This document shows positions 53,892 through 63,173 of a stretch of DNA of 64,000 bases, piece after piece; positions within the stretch are counted from its first letter, which is position 1, and each line of letters starts with the position of its first letter. The translations under genes were made by a program, and so were the position numbers. The notes beneath the pieces were generated by a model that did no database searches, was not told the origin of the DNA, and saw only the letters and a list, made by a program, of their open reading frames with translations. Source of the DNA: Halalkalicoccus jeotgali B3 (lineage in GTDB: Archaea; Halobacteriota; Halobacteria; Halobacteriales; Halalkalicoccaceae); contig NC_014297.1 of the NCBI RefSeq assembly GCF_000196895.1, positions 2,213,769-2,277,768 of the forward strand, read 5' to 3'.

Positions 53892-54253
53892 ACGCGGAGG
53901 GCGAGAGCCGCCACGAGCGGATCGAGGCGCTCGCGGAGCGCGCCCACGAGGAACGCGAGCGGTTCGTCCCTCCCGAGAACCCGGACGAGCGGGCGCTTTC
54001 GTATCTCACGGACGGGCTGTGGCCCGTCCTGGAACTCTACATCGGAGCGCGCTCCTCGGGAGAGGGGTTCTCCCGGGCGGAACACGCCGCGCTCGAGGAC
54101 GCGCTCAACGAATGGCTAGAGCTGTACGCGCTGTGTTACGGCGCCGGGATCGACGCGGCGTTCTCGGTCCGTGAGACCGCCGAACTGTTCGTCGAGACCC
54201 ACAGCGTTCGGGACACCGCCCAACTCCTCACCCACGTGCCGACTCGCCGATAG
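53888..54253 (+). CDS. Unknown all-helical protein in the etf/fix operon
   Basis: This 121-residue soluble protein starts with ATGA overlap with fixCX (53888-53891), so it is translationally coupled to the electron transfer operon. It is helical, Glu/Arg/Ala-rich, and has one Cys (LYALCYGAG). No known domain recognised. Position suggests a role in assembly or regulation of the EtfAB-FixCX complex. Confidence 0.65.
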   Translation: MNAEGESRHERIEALAERAHEERERFVPPENPDERALSYLTDGLWPVLELYIGARSSGEGFSRAEHAALEDALNEWLELYALCYGAGIDAAFSVRETAELFVETHSVRDTAQLLTHVPTRR

Positions 54254-54297
54254 GTGCGGACGCAAGATTATTGATCCGTGGTGTGGTATCATTGTTC

Positions 54298-55038
54298 ATG
54301 AACGCCCAGACCGAACCGGATCTCGATCACGGCGACCGCGAACGCATCTACGCGTATCTGAAGGATCACGGCCCGACGGACTACGGAAACGTCCAGGAGG
54401 CGACGTTTCCGCAGGATCCCGGCGGATTCCGCCACCACGTCGCGATCCTGAAGCGAAACGGGCTCGTCGAGGAGGCGTTGGGTGGCGGGCTACAGGTCGT
54501 CCCCGAACTCGAAGGCGAGGAAGAGGAGTTCACCCGCGACGGGGTCGAGTTCCACGTCCGGCCCGCCCGTCAGGCCGATCTCTCCGGTATTCTCGGTGTC
54601 CTCCGGCAGGTCGCCGAGAAACGCACCTACATCGTCGCCGAGACGGTCGCCCAGGAACTCGACCACGAGGGCGAGCTGCTCCGCCAGGACGACGTCGAGT
54701 CGCGCGTGTTCTTCGTCGCGACGGTCAACGACGAGGTCGTCGGCTGGACGCACCTCCAGTCGCCGGAGATCGAGAAACTCTCCCACACGGCGGAACTGAC
54801 GACGGGCGTCTTAGAGGAGTATCGCGGTCACGGTCTCGGGGGCCACCTGCTCGAACGCGGCCTCGAATGGGCCGGCTCGCAGGGCTACGAGCGGGTCTAT
54901 CAGAGCATCCCCTCGACGAACGAGGGGGCCATCGAGTTCCTCGAAGACCACGGTTGGGAGGTCGAGGCGGTGCGGGAGGGCCACTACAAGATCGACGGCG
55001 AGTACGTCGACGAGGTGATGATGGCCGCCTCGCTATAG
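54298..55038 (+). CDS. Winged-helix plus GNAT acetyltransferase fusion
   Basis: This 246-residue protein has an N-terminal winged-helix-like part (about 10-65: DRERIYAYLKDHGPTDYGNV to LKRNGLVEEAL). The C-terminal GNAT domain (about 85-245) carries the acetyl-CoA loop EEYRGHGLGGHLLE and SIPSTNEGAIEFLEDHGWEVE. The substrate is unknown; the DNA-binding-like part could tie activity to regulation. ATG 54298 follows a TATA-like GATTATTG. Overlaps the LLM gene end by 6 bases. Confidence 0.82.
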   Translation: MNAQTEPDLDHGDRERIYAYLKDHGPTDYGNVQEATFPQDPGGFRHHVAILKRNGLVEEALGGGLQVVPELEGEEEEFTRDGVEFHVRPARQADLSGILGVLRQVAEKRTYIVAETVAQELDHEGELLRQDDVESRVFFVATVNDEVVGWTHLQSPEIEKLSHTAELTTGVLEEYRGHGLGGHLLERGLEWAGSQGYERVYQSIPSTNEGAIEFLEDHGWEVEAVREGHYKIDGEYVDEVMMAASL

Positions 55039-56418
55039 CTCTCGTAGCCCCATCGCGGATATCGCCTCTCGCTTGCCGGGGTGATCCTCCGCGAGCTCCG
55101 AGCGGCCGGTCAGGCTTTCGCGCAGCGTCCCGTCCTCGTACTCTCCCCGAACCAGCCCGCGCTCGCGTAGCTCGGGGACGACGAGGTCGACGAAATCACG
55201 CAGGCTGTTCGGCCTGATCACCTCCTTGACGTTGAAGCCGTCGACGCCGACCTCGTGGAACCAGTGCTCGAAGGCGTCGGCGATTTCCTCGGGCGGGCCG
55301 ACCACGACGGGCGAGGTCGTCCCGAGCCCGGCGAACTGCGCCATCTCCCGCACCGTCCACTCGCGATCGGGGTCGCTCTTCGTGAAGGCGTTCACGGCAC
55401 CCTGAATCGCCTCGGTCTCGATGTGTTCGAGCTTCTGGTCGGGGTTGAGCTCCGAGAGGTCCATATCCATGAACCCGCTGAGTAGCGCGAGGGTCGCCTC
55501 CACGTCGATGGTCTCTTTGTAGCTCTCGTGTTTGGCCTGGGCGATCTCCGCGGTCTCGCCGACGATCGGGACGAGTCCGGCAAAGAAGTCGAGCGAGTCG
55601 GGATCCCGACCGCACTCGGCGGCTCGCTCGCGCATATCGGCCATGTAATCCCTTACGCCCTTCTCTGTGGGCTGGCTGGTGAAGACCGCCTCGGCGTTCT
55701 TCGCGGCGAACTCGCGCCCGCGCTCGGAGGAACCCGCCTGATAGATCACGGGTGTCCGCTGGGGGGAGGGCTCACAGCCGTGGGGGCCCTGAACGTCGAA
55801 ATACTCGCCCTCGAAGTCGATCTCCCTCACTTTCTCCGGATCAGTGTAGACGCCCTGTTCGCGGTCCCGAGCGACGGCATCGTCGTCCCAGCTGCCCTCC
55901 CAGAGGCGGTAACAGACCTGCATGAACTCCGCCGCGCGGTCGTAGCGCCCGTCGTGATCCATGCGTTGTTCGAGCCCGAGGTTTCGGGCGGCACTGTCGA
56001 GATACGAGGTGACGACGTTGAACGCCACCCGGCCGTCGGTGAGGTGGTCGAGCGTCGAGAACTCGCGGGCCAGCTGATAGGGATGGGCGTAGGTCGTCGA
56101 GCGCGTGATCGCAAAGCCGAGGTGGTCTGTGACCTCGGCCATCGCGGGCACCAGCGCCTGTGGGTGGTTCGACGGGGTCTGGACCGCCCGCTCGATCGCC
56201 GTTTCGCGACCGTCATCGTAGACGTCGTAGATCCCCCGCACATCCGCGAAGAAGATCGCGTCGAACCCGCCGCGTTCGGCCGTGCGCGCCAACTCGGTCC
56301 AGTACTCCCGGTCGGTATACCGGTGGGATTGGTCGCCTGGATAGCGCCAGGAGCCGGCGCTGACGTGCTCGACCGAGTTCATCGTAAAGAGGTTGAGCCC
56401 CATTCGCTCGTCCGTCAT
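55033..56418 (-). CDS. LLM-class flavin-dependent monooxygenase (NtaA/SnaA type)
   Basis: This 461-residue FMNH2-dependent TIM-barrel enzyme has GFDAIFFADVRGIYD, GFAITRSTTYAHPYQLAREFSTLDHLTDGR and AFNVVTSYLDSAARNLG. These match the nitrilotriacetate/pristinamycin/dibenzothiophene monooxygenase branch. Length is normal for that branch. ATG 56418 (MTDERMGLNLF) is preferred over a start 20 codons upstream. Substrate not determinable; a flavin reductase is not nearby. Confidence 0.88.
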   Translation of the reverse strand: MTDERMGLNLFTMNSVEHVSAGSWRYPGDQSHRYTDREYWTELARTAERGGFDAIFFADVRGIYDVYDDGRETAIERAVQTPSNHPQALVPAMAEVTDHLGFAITRSTTYAHPYQLAREFSTLDHLTDGRVAFNVVTSYLDSAARNLGLEQRMDHDGRYDRAAEFMQVCYRLWEGSWDDDAVARDREQGVYTDPEKVREIDFEGEYFDVQGPHGCEPSPQRTPVIYQAGSSERGREFAAKNAEAVFTSQPTEKGVRDYMADMRERAAECGRDPDSLDFFAGLVPIVGETAEIAQAKHESYKETIDVEATLALLSGFMDMDLSELNPDQKLEHIETEAIQGAVNAFTKSDPDREWTVREMAQFAGLGTTSPVVVGPPEEIADAFEHWFHEVGVDGFNVKEVIRPNSLRDFVDLVVPELRERGLVRGEYEDGTLRESLTGRSELAEDHPGKREAISAMGLREL

Positions 56419-56489
56419 ACCGGGAGGTCGGACGCCGCCGCCAAAAGCCGCCTGATAGCGGCGAGGGGAAGTGAACAACGCGGTGTGGA

Positions 56490-56518
56490 CCGCGAGCGCT
56501 CCACGCTCGCGGTTTTTT
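56490..56518 (+). terminator. Rho-independent-like hairpin with T-tract, plus-strand sense
   Basis: CCGCGAGCG (56490-56498), loop CTCCA, CGCTCGCGG (56504-56512) then six T (56513-56518). This is a textbook intrinsic-terminator shape for plus-strand transcription, but both flanking genes run on the minus strand. It is therefore either part of a repeat element or terminates an unseen transcript. Confidence 0.5.
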
Positions 56519-56526
56519 GGAGGAGA

Positions 56527-56570
56527 TTTTTGCTCCGAGAGGGTCGCTTCGCGACCCCGAGGAGTAAAAA
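56527..56570. repeat. Long imperfect hairpin next to the T-tract hairpin
   Basis: Outer arms TTTTTGCTCC (56527-56536) and GGAGTAAAAA (56561-56570) pair with one G-T; inner arms GGGTCGC (56541-56547) and GCGACCC (56551-56557) pair around TTC. Small internal loops separate the two. It stands 9 bases after the first hairpin, so the region 56490-56570 looks like a designed two-hairpin element, possibly a dispersed repeat. Confidence 0.5.
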
Positions 56571-56576
56571 GGTCCC

Positions 56577-57854
56577 CTAGCAGGAGCAGTAGTACTCGAT
56601 CCCGCCGAATTTCGCTCGAATCACGTCATACGTGGGACCGGGATCGCTCGGGGAGTAGACGCCCGTCGCCAGGTCGTCGCTGTCCTCGAAGGCCCCCGAG
56701 ACGAGCGCCGTCCAGTGGGCCTCGCTCAGCACGTCGCCGAAGGTGTCGTCGGTCGCGAGCAGTTCGAGGTAGTCGGGCAGGTAGACCCAGCGCGCGTCGG
56801 CGACCTCCTTGGAGTCGTATTCCGTGCCCGTCGCGTCGGCGTACGCGGCCATCGGGAGGTTCGCACCCGCCGCCACGGGAAGGCCGATCCATTTCCACGG
56901 GCGAGTGTTGATGTCGAGCAGGACGTACTCCCCTCGCTCGCGGTCGTAGACGAACTCCGATTCGCTGATGCCGTGATAGTTCGTCGCAGAAAGCACCGAG
57001 AGGGCGCGCTCCTCGATCTCCGGGCGCTCGACCCGTTCGACGACACACGAGGTGCCGAACGAAAGCGGGTAGCGCACGAGCGGGTTGCCGACGAACGTGA
57101 GAGGATCGCCGCTCGGGGGAACGTACGAGGCAAGCGAGCAGTCCTCGCCCTGCGCGATCGGGACCTTCTCCTGGGCCATCACGCGAATCCCCGCCTCGCG
57201 GGCGGTCGCGATTACCTCCGCGTACTCGTCTTCACTACCGACCTCGATGACGTTCGTCCCGACGGCCTCCTCGAACTCGCGTTTGCGTGCGGGCTTGATC
57301 ACGAACGGGAACGCGAGCTCGGCGAGGATCGCTTCGGGTTCGAGGGGGTCGCCGAGCGCATCAGCGGCGTCGGGCGACTCCTCGCCGATGCCCGCCAGAC
57401 GGTAGGTTTCGGGGTAGGGCACCCCGAGGTCCTCGGCGAGTCCGTACAGCGACTCCTTGTCCAGAACGCGACCGACGACCTCCTTGTCGGCGAAGGGGAG
57501 GCACACACCGTCGGGTTCGGCGTCGGCGAAGGCGTGAACCCACTCGTCCATGCAGCCGAAGGCGACCGGCTCGCCCTCGACGGCCGCCGCGATGGCCTCG
57601 ACGTCCTCCCGGAACCCCTCCAGATCGTCAAGGGGATACGTCACTTCGCCGGCGAAGGTCACCGCCGTCGAGGAGGGCGCGACCCCGTCGCGGTTGCGAT
57701 CGACGGCGATGACGGGCACGTCGTTGGCCGCGAGCGCGCGGGCGACGCCCAACCCCGTGATGTGGGCGTTACAGACGATCACGGGTGGGCGCTCGAAGGA
57801 GTGATCGTCGAGGGCCTCAACGAGCGCGTCGTGGTCGAGAAATCCGCTGGCCAT
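56577..57854 (-). CDS. ATP-grasp carboxylate-amine ligase-like protein
   Basis: This 425-residue protein has the ATP-grasp layout: an N-terminal nucleotide-like domain (VIVCNAHITGLGVARALAANDVPVIAVDRN), the lysine-containing FPFVIKPARKRE, and the metal-binding YVLLDINTRPWKWIG. The C-terminus ends in an aromatic/Cys stretch (YYCSC). ATP-grasp enzymes join carboxylates to amines or thiols. The product is unknown. ATG 57854 (MASGFLDHDAL) is preferred over a longer start. Divergent from nhaC with 192 bases of AT-richer sequence. Confidence 0.75.
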   Translation of the reverse strand: MASGFLDHDALVEALDDHSFERPPVIVCNAHITGLGVARALAANDVPVIAVDRNRDGVAPSSTAVTFAGEVTYPLDDLEGFREDVEAIAAAVEGEPVAFGCMDEWVHAFADAEPDGVCLPFADKEVVGRVLDKESLYGLAEDLGVPYPETYRLAGIGEESPDAADALGDPLEPEAILAELAFPFVIKPARKREFEEAVGTNVIEVGSEDEYAEVIATAREAGIRVMAQEKVPIAQGEDCSLASYVPPSGDPLTFVGNPLVRYPLSFGTSCVVERVERPEIEERALSVLSATNYHGISESEFVYDRERGEYVLLDINTRPWKWIGLPVAAGANLPMAAYADATGTEYDSKEVADARWVYLPDYLELLATDDTFGDVLSEAHWTALVSGAFEDSDDLATGVYSPSDPGPTYDVIRAKFGGIEYYCSC

Positions 57855-58046
57855 ACGTCGCCATAGACGCTTCCGAGCAAAAACCGACCGATACGCGAAC
57901 TGAGAGAGACCGACACACTCACACCGACGAATGGGAATTAACGTTCCGAATCTATGGTCTATTATTCGACTTTTCTGGATTAAAGATGAAAAGTGAACTG
58001 TCGCTCGCGTCGAAAGTGTTAACACCTAGCTTGAATACAGGGGAGT
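57855..58046. promoter_or_regulatory. Divergent promoter region between ATP-grasp gene and nhaC
   Basis: There are 192 bases with clear AT enrichment between 57935 and 58025 (ATTATTC, TTAAAGATGAAAAG, GTGTTAAC). TATA-like elements are likely for nhaC on the plus strand near 58013-58025. I see no ORF, tRNA or hairpin. Confidence 0.4.
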
Positions 58047-59645
58047 ATGCCAACTGAATTCGGGGCACTGTCGCTCGCACCGCCGCTGGTCGCCATCGCG
58101 CTGGCGATCATCACTCGGCGGGCGTTGCTGTCGCTGTTCATCGGGGTATGGGCAGGAGGGATCATCTATTCGGGTAGTTTGGGAGTGGTCCAGACGTTCG
58201 ACTGGATCGTGAGCGCAATCGGCGAGGACGTCTTTCACGCACAGATCATCGTCTTCGTCTCGCTTCTGGGCGCGGGGATCGCACTGATCTGGCGGATCGG
58301 CGGGTCGCTCGCGGTCGCGAACTACGCGACCAGCCGACTCGATTCACACAGAAAGGTCGGAATCGCGACGTGGCTTCTGGGGCTGGTCTGGTTTTTCGAC
58401 GACTACGCCAACACCGCCATCGTCGGTTCCTCGATGAAGGACATCGCCGACGAAACGAACATGTCCCGCGAGAAACTCGCCTACCTGCTGGATTCGACCG
58501 CCGCACCGGTCGCGACGTTCGGGATATCGAGTTGGGTTGCCTACCAGATCAGCATGATTCAGACGGGGTATGACGCCGCGGGGATCAGCGACGTCGCGCC
58601 CTCGGCGTTTCTCACGTTCGTCCGGAGCGTCCCGTACAACCTCTACTGTCTGTTCGCGATCCTCATGGTCGGCGTGATCGTCATCACCCGACGGGACTTC
58701 GGCGAGATGCTCGACGCCGAACACCGCGCCCAGAGCACGGGGAAGGTAAACCGCGACGGTGCCCAGCCCCTCCAGAGCATGAAAGATGACCTCGGCGATG
58801 TCGAGGTCGACGATCCGCAGCTCCGGTTTTTCACGCTCCCGATCCTCGCGCTGGTGGCCGTCGTCGCCGTCGGCGTGATCTGGAGCGGCTACTCGCCGGG
58901 CGCGTCGGCCATCGACATGGCAGAGAGCGCGGACTTCATGGGCGCGCTCGTCTGGGGTTCCTTTGCGATGGCGGCGACCGCGCTCGTGCTCGCGCTGTCC
59001 TACAGTATCCTTTCGCTTGATGAGGCCATGGAGACGGTGCTCGATGGCTTTGGCATCATGCTCCATGCGATCGCGATCCTCGTACTCGCGTGGTCGATCG
59101 GCGCGGTCGCCGGGGCGCTCGAAACCGGTACGTACGTGACCGAGATCGCCGCGGGATTCATCACGCCGACGCTGCTGCCGATCGTGATCCTGTTTGCCGC
59201 CGGGTTCATCTCGTTTTCGATCGGTACCTCCTGGGGGACGATGGCGCTCGTAACTCCCGTCGCGATCCCGCTCGCGTGGGAGGTTTCGGGGGGTACCCCG
59301 GAGATGCTCGCGGTCGCGACCGGTGCGGTCTTCTCGGGGGCGATCTTCGGCGACCACTGCTCGCCCATCTCCGATACGACCGTGCTGTCCTCGACGTTCG
59401 CCGGGGCCGACCACATCGATCACGTCCGCACCCAGATCTACTACGCGTTGACCGCCGCGACCGTCGCCACGTTCGTCTACGCCCTCTACGGACTGACGGG
59501 CCTGCCTCAGTTGGTCCTCATCCCGGTCGGGATCGGGACGCTGGTGGCGGTCATTTACGGGCTTTCGGAGCTCGACGCCCGCCGGAAGGGGCTGACCGCA
59601 AAGCCGTTCGTCAAACGCGAGCGCGAGTCCCTCGCCGACGACTAG
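58047..59645 (+). CDS. nhaC: Na+/H+ antiporter NhaC family protein
   Basis: This 532-residue membrane protein has about 11-12 helices. Typical NhaC family parts are ALLSLFIGVWAGG, LVWFFDDYANTAIVGSSMKDI, GTSWGTMALVTPVAIPLAWEV and AIFGDHCSPISDTTVLSS. It is expected to exchange Na+ for H+ across the membrane; close relatives include malate/lactate exchangers (MleN). ATG 58047. It stands alone. Confidence 0.88.
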   Translation: MPTEFGALSLAPPLVAIALAIITRRALLSLFIGVWAGGIIYSGSLGVVQTFDWIVSAIGEDVFHAQIIVFVSLLGAGIALIWRIGGSLAVANYATSRLDSHRKVGIATWLLGLVWFFDDYANTAIVGSSMKDIADETNMSREKLAYLLDSTAAPVATFGISSWVAYQISMIQTGYDAAGISDVAPSAFLTFVRSVPYNLYCLFAILMVGVIVITRRDFGEMLDAEHRAQSTGKVNRDGAQPLQSMKDDLGDVEVDDPQLRFFTLPILALVAVVAVGVIWSGYSPGASAIDMAESADFMGALVWGSFAMAATALVLALSYSILSLDEAMETVLDGFGIMLHAIAILVLAWSIGAVAGALETGTYVTEIAAGFITPTLLPIVILFAAGFISFSIGTSWGTMALVTPVAIPLAWEVSGGTPEMLAVATGAVFSGAIFGDHCSPISDTTVLSSTFAGADHIDHVRTQIYYALTAATVATFVYALYGLTGLPQLVLIPVGIGTLVAVIYGLSELDARRKGLTAKPFVKRERESLADD

Positions 59646-59688
59646 GCCCCACCGAAAGGCAGTTGGCCCGCTCGGGGATACCACCGGT

Positions 59689-60882
59689 ATGCTCACGCTC
59701 GCGCTCGCCGGCAAGCCAAACGCCGGAAAATCCACCTTCTACAGCGCCGCGACTCGCGCCGAAGTCGATATGGCGAACTACCCCTTCACCACGATCGACC
59801 CCAACCGCGGGGTGAGTTACGTCCGCACCGACTGTCCCTGTCTCGCCCGCGAGGAACGCTGTGGAACGGAGAACTGCCACGAGGGAAAACGCTACGTCCC
59901 GGTCGAGCTGATCGACGTGGCCGGCCTCGTCCCGGGCGCCCACGAGGGCCGAGGGTTGGGAAACCAGTTTCTCGACGCGCTGACGAACGCCGACGCGATC
60001 ATCACGGTCGTCGACGCCTCCGGGGCAACCAACGCCGAGGGCGAACCCGTCGACGTCGGCAGCTACGACCCCGTCGAGGAGATCGACTTCATCGAAGAGG
60101 AGATGGACCGCTGGCTCGCGGGGATCGTCGCCCGGAACTGGGAGGGCGTCGAGCGCCAGTCGCGCTCGCCGGGGTTCGACATCGACGAGGCGATTTCTGA
60201 TGTCCTCACGGGCTTTGGCGCGAGCGAGGCCGACGTCGCTGTCGTCCTCCGAGAACTGGAGTATCCCGAGAACCCCCGCGAGTGGACCGACGAGGATCGG
60301 AGAGGGCTCGCCCGGCTGGTTCGGGCCCGGACGAAACCCATTCTCGTCGCCGCGAACAAGGCCGACATCGCACCCGCTGAGAACCTCGACCGGCTGCGCG
60401 AAGCGGGGGAGAAGGCGGGTCGCCACGTGATACCGACCACGGCGGAGGGCGAACTCGCCCTGCGGAAGGGCGCGGAAGCGGGCCTGATCGCCTACGATCC
60501 GGGCGACCCCGACTTCGAGGTCCTCGGCGATCTCAGCGGAGCCCAACAAGAGCGGTTGGCGGAACTCGGCGACACCATGATCGAGTACGGCGGCACCGGC
60601 GTCCAGCAGGCCCTCGACAGCGCGGTCTACGACCTGCTCGATCGCTTTACGGCCTACCCCGTCCAGAACGAGACACGCTGGACGGACGGACAGGGCAACG
60701 TCCTCCCCGACGCCTTCTTGCTTCCCGCACACTCGACGCCGAAGGACCTCGCCTACGCCGTCCACTCGGACATCGGCGAGGGGTATCTCCATGCCGTCGA
60801 CGCCCGCTCGAACCGGCGGATCGGGGAGGGCCACGAACTCTCGGAGGGCGACGTGATCAAGATCGTGAGCACGGCGAACTGA
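59689..60882 (+). CDS. ychF: YchF/OLA1-type translation-associated GTPase/ATPase
   Basis: This 397-residue P-loop NTPase has G1 [14 protein letters not shown]3 [22 protein letters not shown] and G4-like [11 protein letters not shown] helical middle and a C-terminal TGS-like domain ([27 protein letters not shown]) follow. It has four extra Cys ([22 protein letters not shown], about 48-68), a Cys-rich insert common in archaeal members. ATG 59689. Role in ribosome-linked stress response is general for the family. Confidence 0.92.
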   Translation: MLTLALAGKPNAGKSTFYSAATRAEVDMANYPFTTIDPNRGVSYVRTDCPCLAREERCGTENCHEGKRYVPVELIDVAGLVPGAHEGRGLGNQFLDALTNADAIITVVDASGATNAEGEPVDVGSYDPVEEIDFIEEEMDRWLAGIVARNWEGVERQSRSPGFDIDEAISDVLTGFGASEADVAVVLRELEYPENPREWTDEDRRGLARLVRARTKPILVAANKADIAPAENLDRLREAGEKAGRHVIPTTAEGELALRKGAEAGLIAYDPGDPDFEVLGDLSGAQQERLAELGDTMIEYGGTGVQQALDSAVYDLLDRFTAYPVQNETRWTDGQGNVLPDAFLLPAHSTPKDLAYAVHSDIGEGYLHAVDARSNRRIGEGHELSEGDVIKIVSTAN

Positions 60883-60923
60883 GCGAGCAGAACCGTTAGT
60901 AGCGTCCGGTCGAACGAGAAGGC

Positions 60924-61139
60924 ATGAGCGAGCGTGCAGACGACGGCAAGAGCACGGACGAGGGGTCGGGCGGTCTCGGCGGAATGCTCCTCATGATCGG
61001 CGTTCTCGACCTGCTGTTGCTCGGCCTCGCAGCCTACACGTTCTCGCTGGGCGAGCCGACCGCCGGAACTGGGATCCTCGCGCTCGCGCTTGTGCTCACG
61101 GGGATCGACCTGTTCCTCTACCGGCGCGGCTCCTTCTGA
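60924..61139 (+). CDS. Small two-helix membrane protein (71 aa)
   Basis: ATG 60924 gives an acidic, Gly-rich N-terminus followed by two hydrophobic helices (MLLMIGVLDLLLLGLAAYTFSLG and GILALALVLTGIDLFLY). Its TGA is followed, in the same frame and after only two further codons, by the Nramp C-terminal relic. It does not look like part of an Nramp protein itself. Function unknown. Confidence 0.6.
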   Translation: MSERADDGKSTDEGSGGLGGMLLMIGVLDLLLLGLAAYTFSLGEPTAGTGILALALVLTGIDLFLYRRGSF

Positions 61140-61142
61140 GCC

Positions 61143-61310
61143 AGCATCTACCTACCGAACGACCGGGCGATCCTCGGCGAGTACACGAACACGCCCCGCC
61201 AGAACGTTCCCGGCGTTCTCGTCACCGTCGTCGTGATCGGCTTGGGACTCCTGGCGCTCGTGGATGTCACCGGGCTGGTCCGACCGGATCGTGAACTATA
61301 CCCGCGGTAG
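61143..61310 (+). pseudogene. Remnant of an Nramp-family transporter gene (C-terminal part)
   Basis: No start codon is present, but the frame from 61143 to TAG 61308-61310 reads SIYLPNDRAILGEYTN and then VLVTVVVIGLGLLALVDV. It aligns with the C-terminal end of the intact Nramp protein downstream (YAMNNDALLGEHTN, IVTLVVIGIGLQTLYDI). Over 34 positions I count 19 identities. It is therefore the last helix and tail of a second, deleted Nramp copy. The 5' part is missing and replaced by the small membrane gene. Confidence 0.8.
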
Positions 61311-61325
61311 GAGCCTCCATCCGGC

Positions 61326-61871
61326 ATGACCGACCGCGTGACCGTCTCGCTCGACGCCGAGTCGCGTGCGGCCCTCGACAGCCTGCTTGCTGAAACCGGA
61401 AAGGGCCAAAGCGCCGTGCTCCGCCGGGCGCTGACCTTCTATGCCGCGAACCTCGAAGCCGCCGAGACCGACGTGAGCGCCGACCTCCAGCAGTACCACC
61501 GCCTGCTCTCGACCGGCGAGCACGTCCTGCTCGACGTGGACTTCCTCCACTGTTTTCTCGATCACGTCTACCGCGAGGGCGAGCCTGACCCCGAGTTCCG
61601 GGCCGCAGCCGACCGGGTCGCGGACTTTCACGCCGCCGAGTACGCAGAGCGTTTTTCCGACCTCGGCGAGGTCCTCGAATGGCTCTCGCTGTGTGGCTTT
61701 CTCACCGTCCGCGGGGTCGAGAACGGGACGTATCACGTCGTCTTTCCCTCCGAGCCCACTAAACGGTTCATGCTGCGGTTCATCGAGCGCTCGACGGCCG
61801 ATCTCCCGTTCGACCTCGTCGTCGAGGAGGGGGTCGCGAAGGCGCTTCTCAGCCACGAACTGGACGAATGA
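61326..61871 (+). CDS. Ribbon-helix-helix regulator with C-terminal sensor-like domain
   Basis: This 181-residue protein has a ribbon-helix-helix DNA-binding part at 1-45 (DRVTVSLDAESRAALDSLLAETG to QSAVLRRALTFYAAN). The C-terminal part (about 60-180) resembles a helical/alpha-beta sensory domain; no ligand-binding motif is clear. It is 96 bases upstream of the Nramp-like gene, which it may regulate. ATG 61326. Confidence 0.75.
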   Translation: MTDRVTVSLDAESRAALDSLLAETGKGQSAVLRRALTFYAANLEAAETDVSADLQQYHRLLSTGEHVLLDVDFLHCFLDHVYREGEPDPEFRAAADRVADFHAAEYAERFSDLGEVLEWLSLCGFLTVRGVENGTYHVVFPSEPTKRFMLRFIERSTADLPFDLVVEEGVAKALLSHELDE

Positions 61872-61967
61872 ACGGTTCATACGGGTGCTGTCCCGAGTAT
61901 GCACCGGTCTCAACAAGCTTGATACCTCGTGAGCGGGTTCGTGAGTTCATAGCATGGGTGAGAACGA

Positions 61968-63173
61968 ATGGCACTGAGGGACCGGCTGAAGGCGATCGGT
62001 CCGGGGGCGATCGTCGCGGCGGCGTTCGTCGGTCCCGGGACGGTGACGACTGCGAGCGTGATCGGTGCGGAGTACGCGTACGTTCTGGTCTGGACGATCG
62101 TCTTCTCGATCGTCGCGACGATCGTGCTCCAGGAGATGAGCGCCCGACTTGGCCTCGTCTCGCGGGCGGGATTGGGCGAGGCGCTTAGAGGCGAGTTCGA
62201 CAACCCCGTTGCGAAGGGCGCAAGCGTCGTGCTCGTCGTGAGCGCGATCGGGATCGGCACTGCGGCCTTCCAGACCGGGAACATCGTCGGCGGCGCGGCC
62301 GGGCTGGCGACGATCACCGGGATCGACGCGAGCGTCTGGGGGCCGCTCATCGGGCTGGTCGCCGCGGCACTGCTCTGGAGCGGGAACTACGAACTGATCG
62401 AGCGGACCTTCGTTGTACTGGTGGTCGTCATGGGGCTTGCCTTCGTCGCGAACGCGATCATGGTTCGGCCCGATCTCGGTGCACTGGGTCGCGGGTTCGT
62501 CCCCGCCGTCCCCGAGGGATCGGCGTATCTGATCGCCGGGTTGATCGGGACCACGGTAGTCGGCTACAACCTCTTCTTGCACGCGAGCACGGTCCAGGAA
62601 CGCTGGGACGGACCGGACGACCTCGCGGAATGTCGCACCGACACGATCGCCTCGGTACTCTTCGGCGGCGCGATCACCCTCTCGATAGTCATTACCGCCG
62701 CCGCGGTCTTCCCCGCCGGCACCGAGATCGGCGACGTCGGCGAGATGGCGAACCAGCTCGAACCCGTCTTCGGCGGGTTCGCGCTCACCTTCTTTGCGAT
62801 CGGCCTCTTCGCGGCCGGCTTCACGAGCGCGATGAGCGCGCCGCTGGCGGGTGCGTACGCCACCGCCGGGGCGCTGGGCTGGGACGTCGATCTGACATCC
62901 ACGCGGTTCAGAGCGATCTGGCTCACCATCCTGGGAACCGGGACGGTGTTCTCGGGGCTGGGCTACGATCCCGTCCAGGTGATCGTCTTCGCACAGGTCG
63001 CGAACGGGATCCTCCTGCCCGTGCTGGCGGTGTTCCTCATCTACGCGATGAACAACGACGCGTTGCTCGGCGAGCACACGAACTCCACCCTGCAGAACGC
63101 GCTCGGCGGGATCGTAACGCTCGTCGTGATCGGAATCGGGCTGCAGACGCTGTACGACATCGTTGCACTATGA
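61968..63173 (+). CDS. Divergent Nramp-family transporter lacking canonical metal ligands
   Basis: This 401-residue membrane protein has about 11 helices and clear Nramp family similarity (IGPGAIVAAAFVGPGTVTT, LQEMSARLGLVSRAGLGEAL). Helix 1 reads GPGT where classic Nramp proteins have DPGN, and helix 6 reads VVGYNLFLHAS where they have MPHNLxLHS. So the Asp, Asn and Met that bind Mn2+/Fe2+ are absent. This argues for a non-metal or different substrate. ATG 61968 chosen. The stop overlaps the hydantoinase A gene (ATGA). Confidence 0.85.
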   Translation: MALRDRLKAIGPGAIVAAAFVGPGTVTTASVIGAEYAYVLVWTIVFSIVATIVLQEMSARLGLVSRAGLGEALRGEFDNPVAKGASVVLVVSAIGIGTAAFQTGNIVGGAAGLATITGIDASVWGPLIGLVAAALLWSGNYELIERTFVVLVVVMGLAFVANAIMVRPDLGALGRGFVPAVPEGSAYLIAGLIGTTVVGYNLFLHASTVQERWDGPDDLAECRTDTIASVLFGGAITLSIVITAAAVFPAGTEIGDVGEMANQLEPVFGGFALTFFAIGLFAAGFTSAMSAPLAGAYATAGALGWDVDLTSTRFRAIWLTILGTGTVFSGLGYDPVQVIVFAQVANGILLPVLAVFLIYAMNNDALLGEHTNSTLQNALGGIVTLVVIGIGLQTLYDIVAL

